Source: Oleomonas cavernae (GTDB taxonomy: Bacteria; Pseudomonadota; Alphaproteobacteria; Zavarziniales; Zavarziniaceae). Taken from it: DNA of 64,000 bases. A model generated the notes under the pieces. The model was not told the origin of the DNA, did not search any database, and saw nothing but the letters and a program-made list of their open reading frames with translations. A program made the position numbers and the translations under genes. This document shows, piece by piece, positions 7,206 through 15,418 of the stretch (within the stretch, counting starts at the first letter, position 1; every line of letters begins with the position of its first letter). Location: the NCBI RefSeq assembly GCF_003590945.1, contig NZ_QYUK01000011.1, forward strand, positions 1,702,001 through 1,766,000, read 5' to 3'.

Positions 7206-8095
7206 GACACCAGCGCCGGGAACCGCGCCGCATTCTCCAGCACCACGATCCAATCCCGGCCGGTGGCGCCGCCGGCCACCAGGTTGCCGGCGGCATCGAC
7301 CGGCGCCCGGGTCAGGGAGACCGATTGCATGACGTTGCCGCCGATCGCCTCGATGCAGCGGCCCGACGGGCTGAAATCGCAGGCGCTAAAGCCCACGACG
7401 ATGTCGCAGTGCATGGGCCGGGTGCCCAGGGTCAGTTCGCGCCAGTCGGCCGGGGGGGCGCCGCTGCGGGTGGCGCAGACCAGGTCGCCGGCCAGGGGCG
7501 GCCCGGACGCGATCGGCCGGGCGCGGAAGGCGCGGCTGCCGGGCGGCGCCGTCATGAGGTCGTTGATGTAATCCCAATGGGTATCGCTGTAGAGGAAGCG
7601 GCCCTCGGGCACGCCGGCCATCCAGATCACCCAGGAGGTGAAGGCGGCCGACCAGGGCTCGTCGAAGGGGCTCGAGCCGATCGGCGTGCGGCGGAAGGCG
7701 GTCTTCTCCACGCTGCCGTCGGGGTTCTGGACGTTGGTGTAGCCGGCCGCCTGGGCGGTCAGTTCCCAGTGGTTGCGGTGGGGTGGGGTGGCGCACCAGT
7801 AGTCGGCCAGCGAGGGGAAGGCGTCACGCTCCTGCTCCCACATCGCCGGGTGGCTGTTGGGCAGGATGACCACGGCGCGCCCGGGCTGAAGCTCCACCAC
7901 CCGCTCGCCCCATTTGGCCCATTCGCCGCGCGCGATGCGCACCATGGCCGCGGCGGTGCCGTCGGCCGGCGCCGCGGGCTGGGCCCCGGCGCAGGCGGCA
8001 GGTTCCGGCACCGCCTGGGTGCTGGCCCCCGGGGGCTTGGCGCAGGCGGCCAGGCTCAAGCCCAGAATCAGGAGGATGGCGCCGGCCTTGTTCAT
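7196..8095 (-). CDS. DUF2272-type lipoprotein
   Basis: 299 residues with a lipoprotein signal peptide; the lipobox is LAAC (Cys18) in ILGLSLAACAKPP, followed by an Ala/Pro linker. The mature part has W- and H-rich segments (YSDTHWDYINDL, TRPMHCDIVVGF, GGNVMQSVSL). The His/Cys arrangement near HCD and the late GGNV motif resemble NlpC/P60/CHAP-like cysteine peptidase folds used for DUF2272. Likely outer-membrane or inner-membrane anchored in the periplasm, possibly acting on cell wall. The family assignment is from memory of the motif pattern, so function stays open. Confidence 0.65.
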   Translation of the reverse strand: MNKAGAILLILGLSLAACAKPPGASTQAVPEPAACAGAQPAAPADGTAAAMVRIARGEWAKWGERVVELQPGRAVVILPNSHPAMWEQERDAFPSLADYWCATPPHRNHWELTAQAAGYTNVQNPDGSVEKTAFRRTPIGSSPFDEPWSAAFTSWVIWMAGVPEGRFLYSDTHWDYINDLMTAPPGSRAFRARPIASGPPLAGDLVCATRSGAPPADWRELTLGTRPMHCDIVVGFSACDFSPSGRCIEAIGGNVMQSVSLTRAPVDAAGNLVAGGATGRDWIVVLENAARFPALVSQR

Positions 8096-8134
8096 GTCAC
8101 CACCCGAGTCGATGTATCCAAAACGGGTGTTATC

Positions 8135-8950
8135 TTACCTGTCGAGGCCGCGCTGTGCGAGGAAACGCCGCCGCCCCGCCTCACCCTTGGCCTCGAACAC
8201 CGGCAGCAGGCGCTCGATCAACCAGGGGAAGGCCCCGACCAGGCGCGAGGTCAGGCTGTCGCCGTAAGGGACGTAGGTTTCCAGCCGGCCGCTGTCCAGG
8301 GCCCGCATCGCCGCCTGCGCCACCTCGGCCGCGGTCAGGACCCGGCCGACGAAATTGAGCGGCGAACCACCGTGGGTCGCCTCATAGCGCAGCATCGGCG
8401 TGTCGACCCCGCTGGGGAAGACGCCCGAGACGCCGATGCCGTGAGGCTTGAGTTCGGCCCGGATCGAGGTCTGGAAGCCGCGCAGGCCGAATTTTGCCGC
8501 CGCATAGGCGGCACTGCCGCGCATCGCCACGATGCCGCCCATCGACACGATCGAGAGAATGTGGCCACGCCGGCGCGGTAACATGACCCGTGCCGCGGCG
8601 CGGGCAAGCTGCATCGGTGCCGCCAGGTTGATCGCCAGGTGGCGGTCGAGGACGGCCGGCGCCAGGTCGTGGGCATCGCCCGGTTCGATGTAACCGGCAT
8701 TGTTGACCAGGATATCCAGATCGGCATGGTCGCGCTCGATCGCCGCCGCCAGCGCCGCAATGCCCTCGATGGTGGACAGGTCGGCGTCGATCATGATCGG
8801 TACCGTCTTCAGGGCCTTGGCGTTCGCCTCCATCCGGCTGCGGTCGATGTCGGCGAGGACCAGGGTGTGCCCGCGCGCCTCCAGCCGCTGCGCCATCTCG
8901 CCGGCAATGGCACCGCCGCCGCCGGTGATCAGGACCTTGCCCGCCGGCAT
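8135..8950 (-). CDS. SDR family oxidoreductase
   Basis: 271 residues. Cofactor motif TGGGGAIAGEM near residue 9, NNAG near residue 85, and active site S...YAAAKFGLRGF (Tyr-x3-Lys). The start ATG at 8950 overlaps the stop of the monooxygenase gene (TGATG), so both are one translationally coupled operon behind the palindrome at 10307-10325. The product presumably handles the alcohol/ketone side of whatever the monooxygenase oxidises; substrate unknown. Confidence 0.85.
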   Translation of the reverse strand: MPAGKVLITGGGGAIAGEMAQRLEARGHTLVLADIDRSRMEANAKALKTVPIMIDADLSTIEGIAALAAAIERDHADLDILVNNAGYIEPGDAHDLAPAVLDRHLAINLAAPMQLARAAARVMLPRRRGHILSIVSMGGIVAMRGSAAYAAAKFGLRGFQTSIRAELKPHGIGVSGVFPSGVDTPMLRYEATHGGSPLNFVGRVLTAAEVAQAAMRALDSGRLETYVPYGDSLTSRLVGAFPWLIERLLPVFEAKGEAGRRRFLAQRGLDR

Positions 8951-10281
8951 CACGCGGCTTGGCTTTCGGCGTAGCGGCCCGGTTCCAGGTCGGGCCAGCC
9001 CAGGCGCCGGCGGATCTTGCGCATATGCTTGCGGTAGGCGGCGATCTCGACATAGGCGGCGTGGCGGCTGGAACCGGCGAAGTGGATGCCGCCGCTGAGA
9101 TCGGGCGCATCGGTCGCGATCAGGGCATTGATCGCGTCGGCCCCTGCCCCGCCCCGGGCCCGCGCCGCGATCGTGCGGGCGATCAGGTCGGCCATCTGGT
9201 CGAACAGCTTGTAGGCGCCGCCATTGGTCTCCATGAAGCCCAGGGCATAGAGCGAGGGCACCTCGCGGCTGAACAGGTTCATGTAGAGCTTGGGCCGCCC
9301 GTCCTTCCACTGGAACAAGGCCGGGTCCAGATAGGGAATTTTCCACTGATAGCCGGTGGCGGCGATGATCAGGTCGATCTCCTGCGCCGTGCCGTCCTTG
9401 AAGTGCACGGTCTTGCCCTCGAAGCGCGCGACATCCGGCTTGGCCGCGATGTCGCCGTGGGCGAGGTAGTGCAGCAACTGGGTGTTCAGGATCGGGTGGG
9501 TCTCGAAAATGCGGTGATCGGGCTTCTGCAGGCCCAGGCGGGTCAGGTCGCCGTTGAGCAGGCGCAGCATGCCCCCGAACACCCGCTGCTCCAGCCACAT
9601 GGGCAGTTGCGGGCCCGCGGCGGCAAAGGCATCGGCGGGGATGCCGAAGATGTGTTTCGGGACGAAGTGATAGCCGCGGCGCAGGCTGATGAAGGCCGCG
9701 TCAGCCATCTTGGCGGCATCGCAGGCGATGTCGCAGCCGGAATTGCCGGCCCCGATGACCAGCACGCGCTTGCCCCTGAACTCGTCGATCGACTTGTAGG
9801 TCACCGAATGGCGCAGCTCGCCGGTGAAATGGCCGGGATACTGCGCCGTGCTGGGGTGCCAGTTGGTGCCGTTGGCGCAGACCACCGCGCTGTGCTCGAC
9901 CGTCTCGCCGGTCGAGAGCGTGACCTGCCAGTGCCCGTCGGCCAGCCTGGCCTCGCTCACCTGCGTGTTGAAGCGGATGTGCGGGTAGAGGTCGAAGCGG
10001 CGGGCGAAGGACCGCATATAGGCCAGGATCTGCCGGTTCGAGGGATAGTCCGGGTAATCGTCCGGCATGGGGAAGTCGTGGTAGTGCGACTGGGTCCGCG
10101 ACGAGATGAAGTGCGCCGACTGGTAGATCGGCGAGCCTTCGTTGGCCGGGTCCCACAGGCCGCCGACATCGCCGTGACGCTCGTAGACCACGAAGGGAAT
10201 GCCCTGGGCCTTGAAAGTGCGCGCCAGGCTCAACCCCGCCGGACCGCCACCCACCACGCAAACCGGTGCCATCTCGATCAT
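8950..10281 (-). CDS. Flavin-containing monooxygenase
   Basis: 443 residues. FAD motif GGGPAG at 11-16, NADPH motif GAGNSG at 177-182, and the FMO signature F-x-G-x3-H-x3-Y at 152-162 (FTGELRHSVTY). It is a class B flavoprotein that inserts one oxygen atom into N, S or, in Baeyer-Villiger relatives, carbonyl compounds using NADPH and O2. It is first in an operon with an SDR and divergent from a TetR gene across a 19-bp palindrome, so it is probably induced by its substrate through that repressor. Confidence 0.9.
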   Translation of the reverse strand: MIEMAPVCVVGGGPAGLSLARTFKAQGIPFVVYERHGDVGGLWDPANEGSPIYQSAHFISSRTQSHYHDFPMPDDYPDYPSNRQILAYMRSFARRFDLYPHIRFNTQVSEARLADGHWQVTLSTGETVEHSAVVCANGTNWHPSTAQYPGHFTGELRHSVTYKSIDEFRGKRVLVIGAGNSGCDIACDAAKMADAAFISLRRGYHFVPKHIFGIPADAFAAAGPQLPMWLEQRVFGGMLRLLNGDLTRLGLQKPDHRIFETHPILNTQLLHYLAHGDIAAKPDVARFEGKTVHFKDGTAQEIDLIIAATGYQWKIPYLDPALFQWKDGRPKLYMNLFSREVPSLYALGFMETNGGAYKLFDQMADLIARTIAARARGGAGADAINALIATDAPDLSGGIHFAGSSRHAAYVEIAAYRKHMRKIRRRLGWPDLEPGRYAESQAA

Positions 10282-10306
10282 GCCATCCTCATAAACTGAG
10301 CAATCC

Positions 10307-10325
10307 TCAGATTTGCTAAATCTGA
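10307..10325. promoter_or_regulatory. Probable TetR operator between the FMO operon and tetR
   Basis: Perfect inverted repeat TCAGATTTGCTAAATCTGA in the 89-bp gap between two divergent genes. Its size and place are those of an autoregulatory TetR-family operator. The gap is AT-rich compared with its surroundings, as expected for back-to-back promoters. Confidence 0.7.
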
Positions 10326-10370
10326 TGACTCCTCATATTTATTGCAAGCAGATTCTTTTCAGGTGCGGGC

Positions 10371-11000
10371 ATGGCGGACAGCGGACAGGGGATCAGGCGA
10401 CGGCCGCAGCAGGCCCGTGCCCAGGCGCGGATGCAGCGCATCCTCGACGAGGCCGCGGCCCTGATTGCCCAAAAGGGCAGCGAGCAGGTGAAAATGTCCG
10501 AGATTGCCGAGCGGGCCGAGGTGCCCATCGGCTCGGTCTATCAATTCTTCCCCGACAAGACGGCGATCATCCGCACCCTGGCCGAGGTCTACATGGCCCG
10601 GATCCGTGCAGGCCTGGTCGCCGGCCTGGCCGACATCGCCTCGCCCGCCGAGGCACTCGAGCGGATCGGGTCACTGTTCGACGACTATTACGCCCTGTTC
10701 CTGTCGGAGCCGGTGCTGCGCGACATCTGGGGCGGCACCCAGGGCGACAAGCTGATCCAGGACCTCGACATCGCCGACAGCCGCGAGAACGGCCAGGCCG
10801 TGTTCGATACCCTGAAGCGTTTCGTTGGCGTGCCAGACCGGCCGCGCTTCAAGACGGCCTGCTTCCTGGTGCTGCACCTGACCGGCGCCGCGGTGCGCAT
10901 GGCCATCGCCGTGGAGCGCAAGGAGGGCAAGCGCCTGGTCGAGGAATACAAGGCGCTGATGGTGCGGGAACTGGGCGCGTTCCTGAAGGGGCCGGCATAG
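10371..11000 (+). CDS. TetR family transcriptional regulator
   Basis: 209 residues. N-terminal helix-turn-helix domain: ARMQRILDEAAALIAQKG, then VKMSEIAERAEVPIGSVYQFFPDKTAI (about residues 43-69). The variable C-terminal ligand domain follows. It is divergent from the FMO/SDR operon, with a 19-bp palindrome in between. Likely represses that operon and itself. The ligand is unknown. Confidence 0.88.
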   Translation: MADSGQGIRRRPQQARAQARMQRILDEAAALIAQKGSEQVKMSEIAERAEVPIGSVYQFFPDKTAIIRTLAEVYMARIRAGLVAGLADIASPAEALERIGSLFDDYYALFLSEPVLRDIWGGTQGDKLIQDLDIADSRENGQAVFDTLKRFVGVPDRPRFKTACFLVLHLTGAAVRMAIAVERKEGKRLVEEYKALMVRELGAFLKGPA

Positions 11001-11005
11001 GCGGG

Positions 11006-11120
11006 GTGCGTCCTTCGAGACGGCCCTGCGGGCCTCCTCAGGATGAGGAGAATCTTTGTGGCAAAAAGACTTTCCTCATCCTGAGGAGCCATGCGAAGCG
11101 TGGCGTCTCGAAGGACGCAC
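11006..11120. repeat. Family A palindromic repeat, copy 2
   Basis: 115-bp inverted repeat with outer arms GTGCGTCCTTCGAGAC / GTCTCGAAGGACGCAC and inner CTCAGGATGAGGA / TCCTCATCCTGAG. It begins 5 bp after the TetR stop codon and ends 12 bp before the scpB stop codon, filling a convergent gap completely. Confidence 0.92.
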
Positions 11121-11132
11121 GCTGCCGATCCC

Positions 11133-11828
11133 CTATGGCCCCTCGCCCGCATCCAGCGGTTCGTAACCCTGGTCGCCCTCTTCCAGCGGTTCCAGGTCCT
11201 CGTCACGGCCGATCACCGGCAGGGCCTGGCGCGGATCGACCAGGCCGGCCGCCTTCAGGTCCTCGATCCCCGGCAGGTCGCCGATCTGGGCCAGGCTGAA
11301 GTGATCGAGGAAGACGTCGGTGGTCTTGAAGGTCAGCGGCTTGCCCGGGGTCTTGCGCCGGCCGGCGGGCTTCACCCAGCCGGTTTCCAGCAGCACGTCC
11401 AGGGTGCCGCGGCTGACCGCGACGCCGCGGATCGCCTCGACCTCCGACCGGGTCACCGGCTGGTGATAGGCGACGATTGCCAGGGTCTCGATCGCCGCGC
11501 GCGACAGGCGGCGGGTTTCTTCCGTGTCCCGGCGCAGCAGGAAGGCCAGGTCCGGCGCGGTGCGGAAGGTCCAGCGGCCGCCGACCTCGATCAGGTTCAC
11601 GCCCCGGCCGCGATAGAAGTCAATCAAGCCGTCGATCAGCGGCCGCACGGCGACACCGGGCGGCAGGCGCAGGGCCAGGGTGGCCTCGTCCAGCGGTTCG
11701 GCCGCGGCGAAAAGCAGGGCTTCGATCATGCGGGTGTAGTGCAGCAGATCGGCCTCGTCGGGGGGCGGCGGGCCCTTGGGCTCGTCTTCCTCGAACATCT
11801 CAGGGTCTTGAGCGGGGGTCTCGCTCAT
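11133..11828 (-). CDS. scpB: Segregation and condensation protein B
   Basis: 231 residues. Two winged-helix domains typical of ScpB: LLHYTRMIEALLFAAAEPLDEATLA at the start, and RAAIETLAIVAYHQPVTRSEVEAIRGV with GTLDVLLETGWVKPAGRRKTPGKP. With ScpA and SMC it forms the condensin-like complex for chromosome organisation and segregation. The start overlaps the end of scpA by four bases (ATGA). In many alphaproteobacteria tat genes follow scpB; here a palindromic repeat and a TetR gene follow instead. Confidence 0.93.
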   Translation of the reverse strand: MSETPAQDPEMFEEDEPKGPPPPDEADLLHYTRMIEALLFAAAEPLDEATLALRLPPGVAVRPLIDGLIDFYRGRGVNLIEVGGRWTFRTAPDLAFLLRRDTEETRRLSRAAIETLAIVAYHQPVTRSEVEAIRGVAVSRGTLDVLLETGWVKPAGRRKTPGKPLTFKTTDVFLDHFSLAQIGDLPGIEDLKAAGLVDPRQALPVIGRDEDLEPLEEGDQGYEPLDAGEGP

Positions 11829-12616
11829 TCGTCACGCGCCTTCCTGATGAAAATGGGGGCGAAGGGCTCGCTCTGGCGGAGCTGGATCTTGCCCTGGCGA
11901 ACCAGCTCGAGGCTGGCCGCAAAGGTCCCGGCCAGGGCCGAGCGGCGGCCCAGCGGATCGGCGAATTCGTCGGGCATGAAGCTTTCCAGCCGCGCCCAGT
12001 CGAGCTCGATCCCCAGCATGCGCGAGAGGCGATGGATCGCCGCCTCCATGGTGAACACCGGCGGCAGCTTCACGGTCATGTGGCCGCCGGTCTTGCGGGC
12101 GGCCCAGTCGGCATAGGACCGGATGAGGTCGTAGAGGCTCAGGTCCCAGTTCGACTTGCGCACCACGGTGACGCCTTCGGGATCGCCGCGGGAGAAGACG
12201 TCGCGGCCCAGTTGGTGGCGCGACATGAGCTTGGCCGCCGCGGCGCGGATCGCCTCCAGCCGCTCGAGCTGCAGGGCCATGCGCGCGGCCAGCTCCTCGC
12301 CCGACGGTTCCTCGCCCGAGGGCGCCTCGGGCACCAGCAGGCGCGACTTGAGATAGGCGAGCCAGGCGGCCATGACCAGGTAGTCGGCGGCCAGTTCCAG
12401 GCGCAGGCGCCGCGCCTCGCCGATGAAGACCAGGTACTGATCGACCAGTTTCAGGATCGAGATCTTGCGCAGGTCGACCTTCTGGGTCTTGGCCAGGGCC
12501 AGCAGCACGTCGAGCGGCCCCTCGAAGCCCTCGACGTCGACCTTCAGAACCTCGCCGTCTTCGCCGATGATGGCGGCGGCCTGGTCTTCAAAGGGCAGGG
12601 TCGGCTTGTCGCTCAT
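11825..12616 (-). CDS. scpA: Segregation and condensation protein A (kleisin)
   Basis: 263 residues. The kleisin N-terminal SMC-neck-binding part FEGPLDVLLALAKTQKVDL lies near residue 28, followed by LVDQYLVFIGEARRLRLELAADYLVMAAWLAYLKSR in separate conserved blocks. The C-terminal winged-helix segment is ASLELVRQGKIQLRQSEPF. It bridges the SMC heads together with ScpB. It lies 13 bp after the M50 peptidase gene and overlaps scpB by four bases, so the run is one operon. Confidence 0.92.
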   Translation of the reverse strand: MSDKPTLPFEDQAAAIIGEDGEVLKVDVEGFEGPLDVLLALAKTQKVDLRKISILKLVDQYLVFIGEARRLRLELAADYLVMAAWLAYLKSRLLVPEAPSGEEPSGEELAARMALQLERLEAIRAAAAKLMSRHQLGRDVFSRGDPEGVTVVRKSNWDLSLYDLIRSYADWAARKTGGHMTVKLPPVFTMEAAIHRLSRMLGIELDWARLESFMPDEFADPLGRRSALAGTFAASLELVRQGKIQLRQSEPFAPIFIRKARDE

Positions 12617-12629
12617 GGCGCGATATTAC

Positions 12630-13316
12630 TCAGGCAAGCCCGGTGAGCGAGAGCAAAAGCCGCACGACGCCGTTGATGATCGGCGCGATCAGGTCGAACA
12701 CCGGGTTGAAGGCGAAGCCCAATTGCTGCGCGATCAGCGGCAGCAGGAAGACCGCCCCGAAGACGATCAGCATGCCGTAGGGCTCGACCCGCGACAGGGG
12801 ATAGGCCAGGGCGCGCGGCAGGACGCCCACGGCGACACGGCCGCCGTCCAGGGGCGGCAGCGGGATCATGTTGAAGACCCCCAGCACGGCATTGACCAGG
12901 ATCGCGTTGACGCAGTTCTCGCCCAGCCATTGCCCGGCCTGGTCCGGCAGCAGCGGCACCAGGTGCAGCAACAGCGCCGCGACCAGCGCCATCAGCAGGT
13001 TGGCGCCCGGCCCCGCCGCGGCGACCAGGACCATGTCGCGGCGCGGGTTGCGCAGCTTGCGGAAATTGACCGGCACCGGCTTGGCATAGCCGAAGGCAAA
13101 GCCCGCCGTCAGCAGCAACAGGCCGGGCAGGATGATCGTGCCCAACGGGTCGATATGGCGGACCGGATTGGCCGAAATGCGCCCCAGCATGCGCGCCGTG
13201 GGATCACCCAGCTTGTCGGCCATCCAGCCGTGGGCGGCCTCGTGCAGGGTGATGGCGAAGATGATCGGCAGGGCCCAGACCGAGACCTCATGCACGAAAC
13301 CAGGAAAATCCATCAT
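12630..13316 (-). CDS. Site-2-protease-type membrane peptidase (M50 family)
   Basis: 228 residues, several membrane segments. The zinc motif HEAAH is at residues 25-29 and the second metal/active-site segment is IPLPPLDGGR, with NPRRDMVLVAAAGPGANLL between. These mark the small soluble-domain-less S2P homologues (YwhC type) that cut proteins within the membrane. ATG 13316 overlaps the nagZ stop (ATGA). Its place between nagZ and scpA suggests co-transcription with the division/segregation genes, but the substrate is unknown. Confidence 0.88.
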   Translation of the reverse strand: MMDFPGFVHEVSVWALPIIFAITLHEAAHGWMADKLGDPTARMLGRISANPVRHIDPLGTIILPGLLLLTAGFAFGYAKPVPVNFRKLRNPRRDMVLVAAAGPGANLLMALVAALLLHLVPLLPDQAGQWLGENCVNAILVNAVLGVFNMIPLPPLDGGRVAVGVLPRALAYPLSRVEPYGMLIVFGAVFLLPLIAQQLGFAFNPVFDLIAPIINGVVRLLLSLTGLA

Positions 13317-14326
13317 GCCACGGCCTCCGCCAGCAGGGCTTCCAGCTCGGCACGGCCGGCGGTGCGATCGAATGGCTTGGGCGGCTGTCGGCGCGCGCTG
13401 GCCGCTTGCCAGCGGGCCAGCGCCGGCCCGGCCAGCACCGGCACCGCGGGCAGCAGGGTGGCCATCTCGTCCAGCCTGCCACTGCAATGGAGGGCGATGT
13501 CGCAGCCGGCGCTCAAGGCCCACGCCGCCCGATCGGCCAGGTCGCCGGACAGCGCCTGCATGTTGATGTCATCCGAGACCAGCACATGGTCGAAGCCGAG
13601 CAGCCCGCGCACCACCCCGGCAATGCCCGCGGCCGATTGGGTCAGGGGTGCCGCCGGATCGATCGCGCCATAGACGACGTGGGCGGTCATGGCGATGGGC
13701 ATGTCGGCCAGCGCCTTGAAGGGCACGAAATCCGTGGCCGTCAGGCCATCCAGCGGCTCGTCCACCACCGGCAGCGAAACATGGCTGTCGGCCATGGCCC
13801 GGCCGTGGCCCGGCAGGTGCTTGATCACCGGCAGGACACCGCCGTCGAGCAGGCCGTCGCAGGCGACCCGGCCCAGTGCCGCGACCACCTGCGGGTCGGC
13901 GCTGAAGGCGCGGTCGCCGATCACGTCATGGGCACCGGGAATCGAGATGTCGATACACGGGTGGCAGTCGACATCGATGCCCAGGTCGTGCAGGTCGGCC
14001 GCGATCAGCCGGGCCTGGAGATAGGCGGCACGCGCGGCCTCGCGCGGGGCCAGGGCGCCGATGCGGCGGGCCGGGAAGTAGCGCGGCCAGTGCGGCGGCC
14101 GCAGGCGCGCCACCCGGCCGCCCTCCTGGTCGATCCAGACCGTGGCATCGGGCCGGCCGACGGCGCTCCGGCAATCGGCGACCAATGTCCTGACCTGGTC
14201 CGGCGTTTCGATATTGCGCGCGAACAGGATGAAGCCCAGCGGCGGGGCGGCCGCAAACAGCGCCCGTTCGGCCGCGGTCAGCACGGGTCCGCTGACTCCG
14301 ACGACGATGGCGCGGGGATCAGTCAT
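13313..14326 (-). CDS. nagZ: Beta-N-acetylhexosaminidase
   Basis: 337 residues, glycoside hydrolase family 3. The signature KHLPGHGRAMADSH is at about 169-182, and the nucleophile Asp lies in SDDINM (251-256). WIDQEGGRVARL near residue 65 is also family-typical. It removes N-acetylglucosamine from anhydromuropeptides in cytosolic cell-wall recycling. There is no signal peptide. ATG 14326 fits the usual start (MTDPRAIVVGV). It sits between the SPOR gene and the M50 peptidase gene, a common alphaproteobacterial arrangement with argS and scpAB. Confidence 0.92.
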   Translation of the reverse strand: MTDPRAIVVGVSGPVLTAAERALFAAAPPLGFILFARNIETPDQVRTLVADCRSAVGRPDATVWIDQEGGRVARLRPPHWPRYFPARRIGALAPREAARAAYLQARLIAADLHDLGIDVDCHPCIDISIPGAHDVIGDRAFSADPQVVAALGRVACDGLLDGGVLPVIKHLPGHGRAMADSHVSLPVVDEPLDGLTATDFVPFKALADMPIAMTAHVVYGAIDPAAPLTQSAAGIAGVVRGLLGFDHVLVSDDINMQALSGDLADRAAWALSAGCDIALHCSGRLDEMATLLPAVPVLAGPALARWQAASARRQPPKPFDRTAGRAELEALLAEAVA

Positions 14327-14344
14327 GACGGCTTCCCTAGGTAG

Positions 14345-14490
14345 CCCTCTCCGCCCTTCAGGGGGAGAGGGTTGGGAGAGGTGGGTTGATGGCGTAGGGC
14401 GCGATCCTGCCCGCACACCACCTCACCCTTGCTTCCCACCGCTGCGCGGCGGGCCCCTTCCCTCTCCCCCGCCTGCGGCGGAGAGGGGGC
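14345..14490. repeat. Family E palindromic repeat (CCCTCTCC...GGAGAGGG), copy 1
   Basis: A composite of two opposed stem-loops. The first is CCCTCTCCGCCCTTCAGGGG with GGAGAGGG. The second, about 100 bp on, is CCCCTTCCCTCTCCC with GGCGGAGAGGGGG. GGTGGG/CCCACC tracts lie between them. Related copies lie at 22854 and 50591. It separates nagZ from the SPOR gene in what is otherwise a tight operon. Confidence 0.75.
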
Positions 14491-14503
14491 AGCGGAGCAG
14501 CGA

Positions 14504-15418
14504 TCAGTGAACGACATTGCAGTCCTGGTTGCGCTGCTTGAGCTTGGCGCAGACCTGGGCGGCAGCGTCCTTGGTGGCGAAGGGGCCGGCGCGCAGGCGG
14601 TAAAGCGTGGCGCCGTTCACCTGGACCGGCACGATGATCGGCTTGAGGCCCGCCAGCAGATCGGAATTGGCCTTGGCGATGCGCGCCCAGGCCTGTTTGG
14701 CGGTCGCCTCGTCCTTCAGGGCCGCGAGCTGGATCACTGCCGCACCGCTCGCCGACGGCGCCGGTGTAGCAGGCGCCGCCGGGGCCGGCACGGCGGCGGT
14801 GGCCGGCGGCTTGGGCGGGGTGGCCGGGGCCGGTGCAGGCGTTGGTGCCGCGGCAGTCGCGGGCGGCTTGGCGGGTGCCGGCGTGGGCGTCGCCGGTGCG
14901 GGCGTCGCCATGGCGGGCGGGGTCAGCGGCGTGGGCGCCCCACCCTCCTCCGCCGTCGGCGGCGAGGGCGGCGGCACCTCGGTCAGCGGCGGCGGTGGCG
15001 GCGGGGTGGGCCTGGCCATCGGCTCGTCCGGCGGGGGCAGAAGCTGTTCGGGCAGGCTGGAATCGGCATTGCTGCCGCCGATGCGGTCGAAGATCAGCTT
15101 GTCCTGGTCGGGCACTTCCATGCCGCCCGGCGATTCAGGCGGCACCTTGGACGGTTCGGGATTGGCCCGGATCAGTGGCACGCTGGTGGCATCCGCCACC
15201 TGGGAACGGTCATCGCCGCCGGCAATCAGCGACAGGAGCAGATAAAGCACGGCGCCGCCGGCCAGGCCGATGACGACCAGGCGCCCGATGCGCATGCCAC
15301 CGCCCCCGCCGTCGGTCGGCGGCGGCACCATCCGCTCGCCCGCCGGGCCGGGCCGATAGGGCCCTTGGCCATAAGGGTCAGGGGTGTAGGGATCTTGATT
15401 CGGGTCCTGATTCGACAT
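14504..15418 (-). CDS. SPOR domain membrane protein
   Basis: 304 residues. A Gly/Pro-rich cytosolic head (DPYGQGPYRPGPAGER) precedes one membrane helix around residues 45-64 (LVVIGLAGGAVLYLLLSLIA). A long Pro/Ala/Thr-rich periplasmic linker follows, then a C-terminal SPOR domain (AVIQLAALKDEATAKQAWAR ... YRLRAGPFATKDAA ... QDCNVV). SPOR domains bind denuded peptidoglycan at the septum, so it likely works in division. The start overlaps the argS stop (ATGA). The linker is low-complexity and length-variable in this family. Confidence 0.88.
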   Translation of the reverse strand: MSNQDPNQDPYTPDPYGQGPYRPGPAGERMVPPPTDGGGGGMRIGRLVVIGLAGGAVLYLLLSLIAGGDDRSQVADATSVPLIRANPEPSKVPPESPGGMEVPDQDKLIFDRIGGSNADSSLPEQLLPPPDEPMARPTPPPPPPLTEVPPPSPPTAEEGGAPTPLTPPAMATPAPATPTPAPAKPPATAAAPTPAPAPATPPKPPATAAVPAPAAPATPAPSASGAAVIQLAALKDEATAKQAWARIAKANSDLLAGLKPIIVPVQVNGATLYRLRAGPFATKDAAAQVCAKLKQRNQDCNVVH

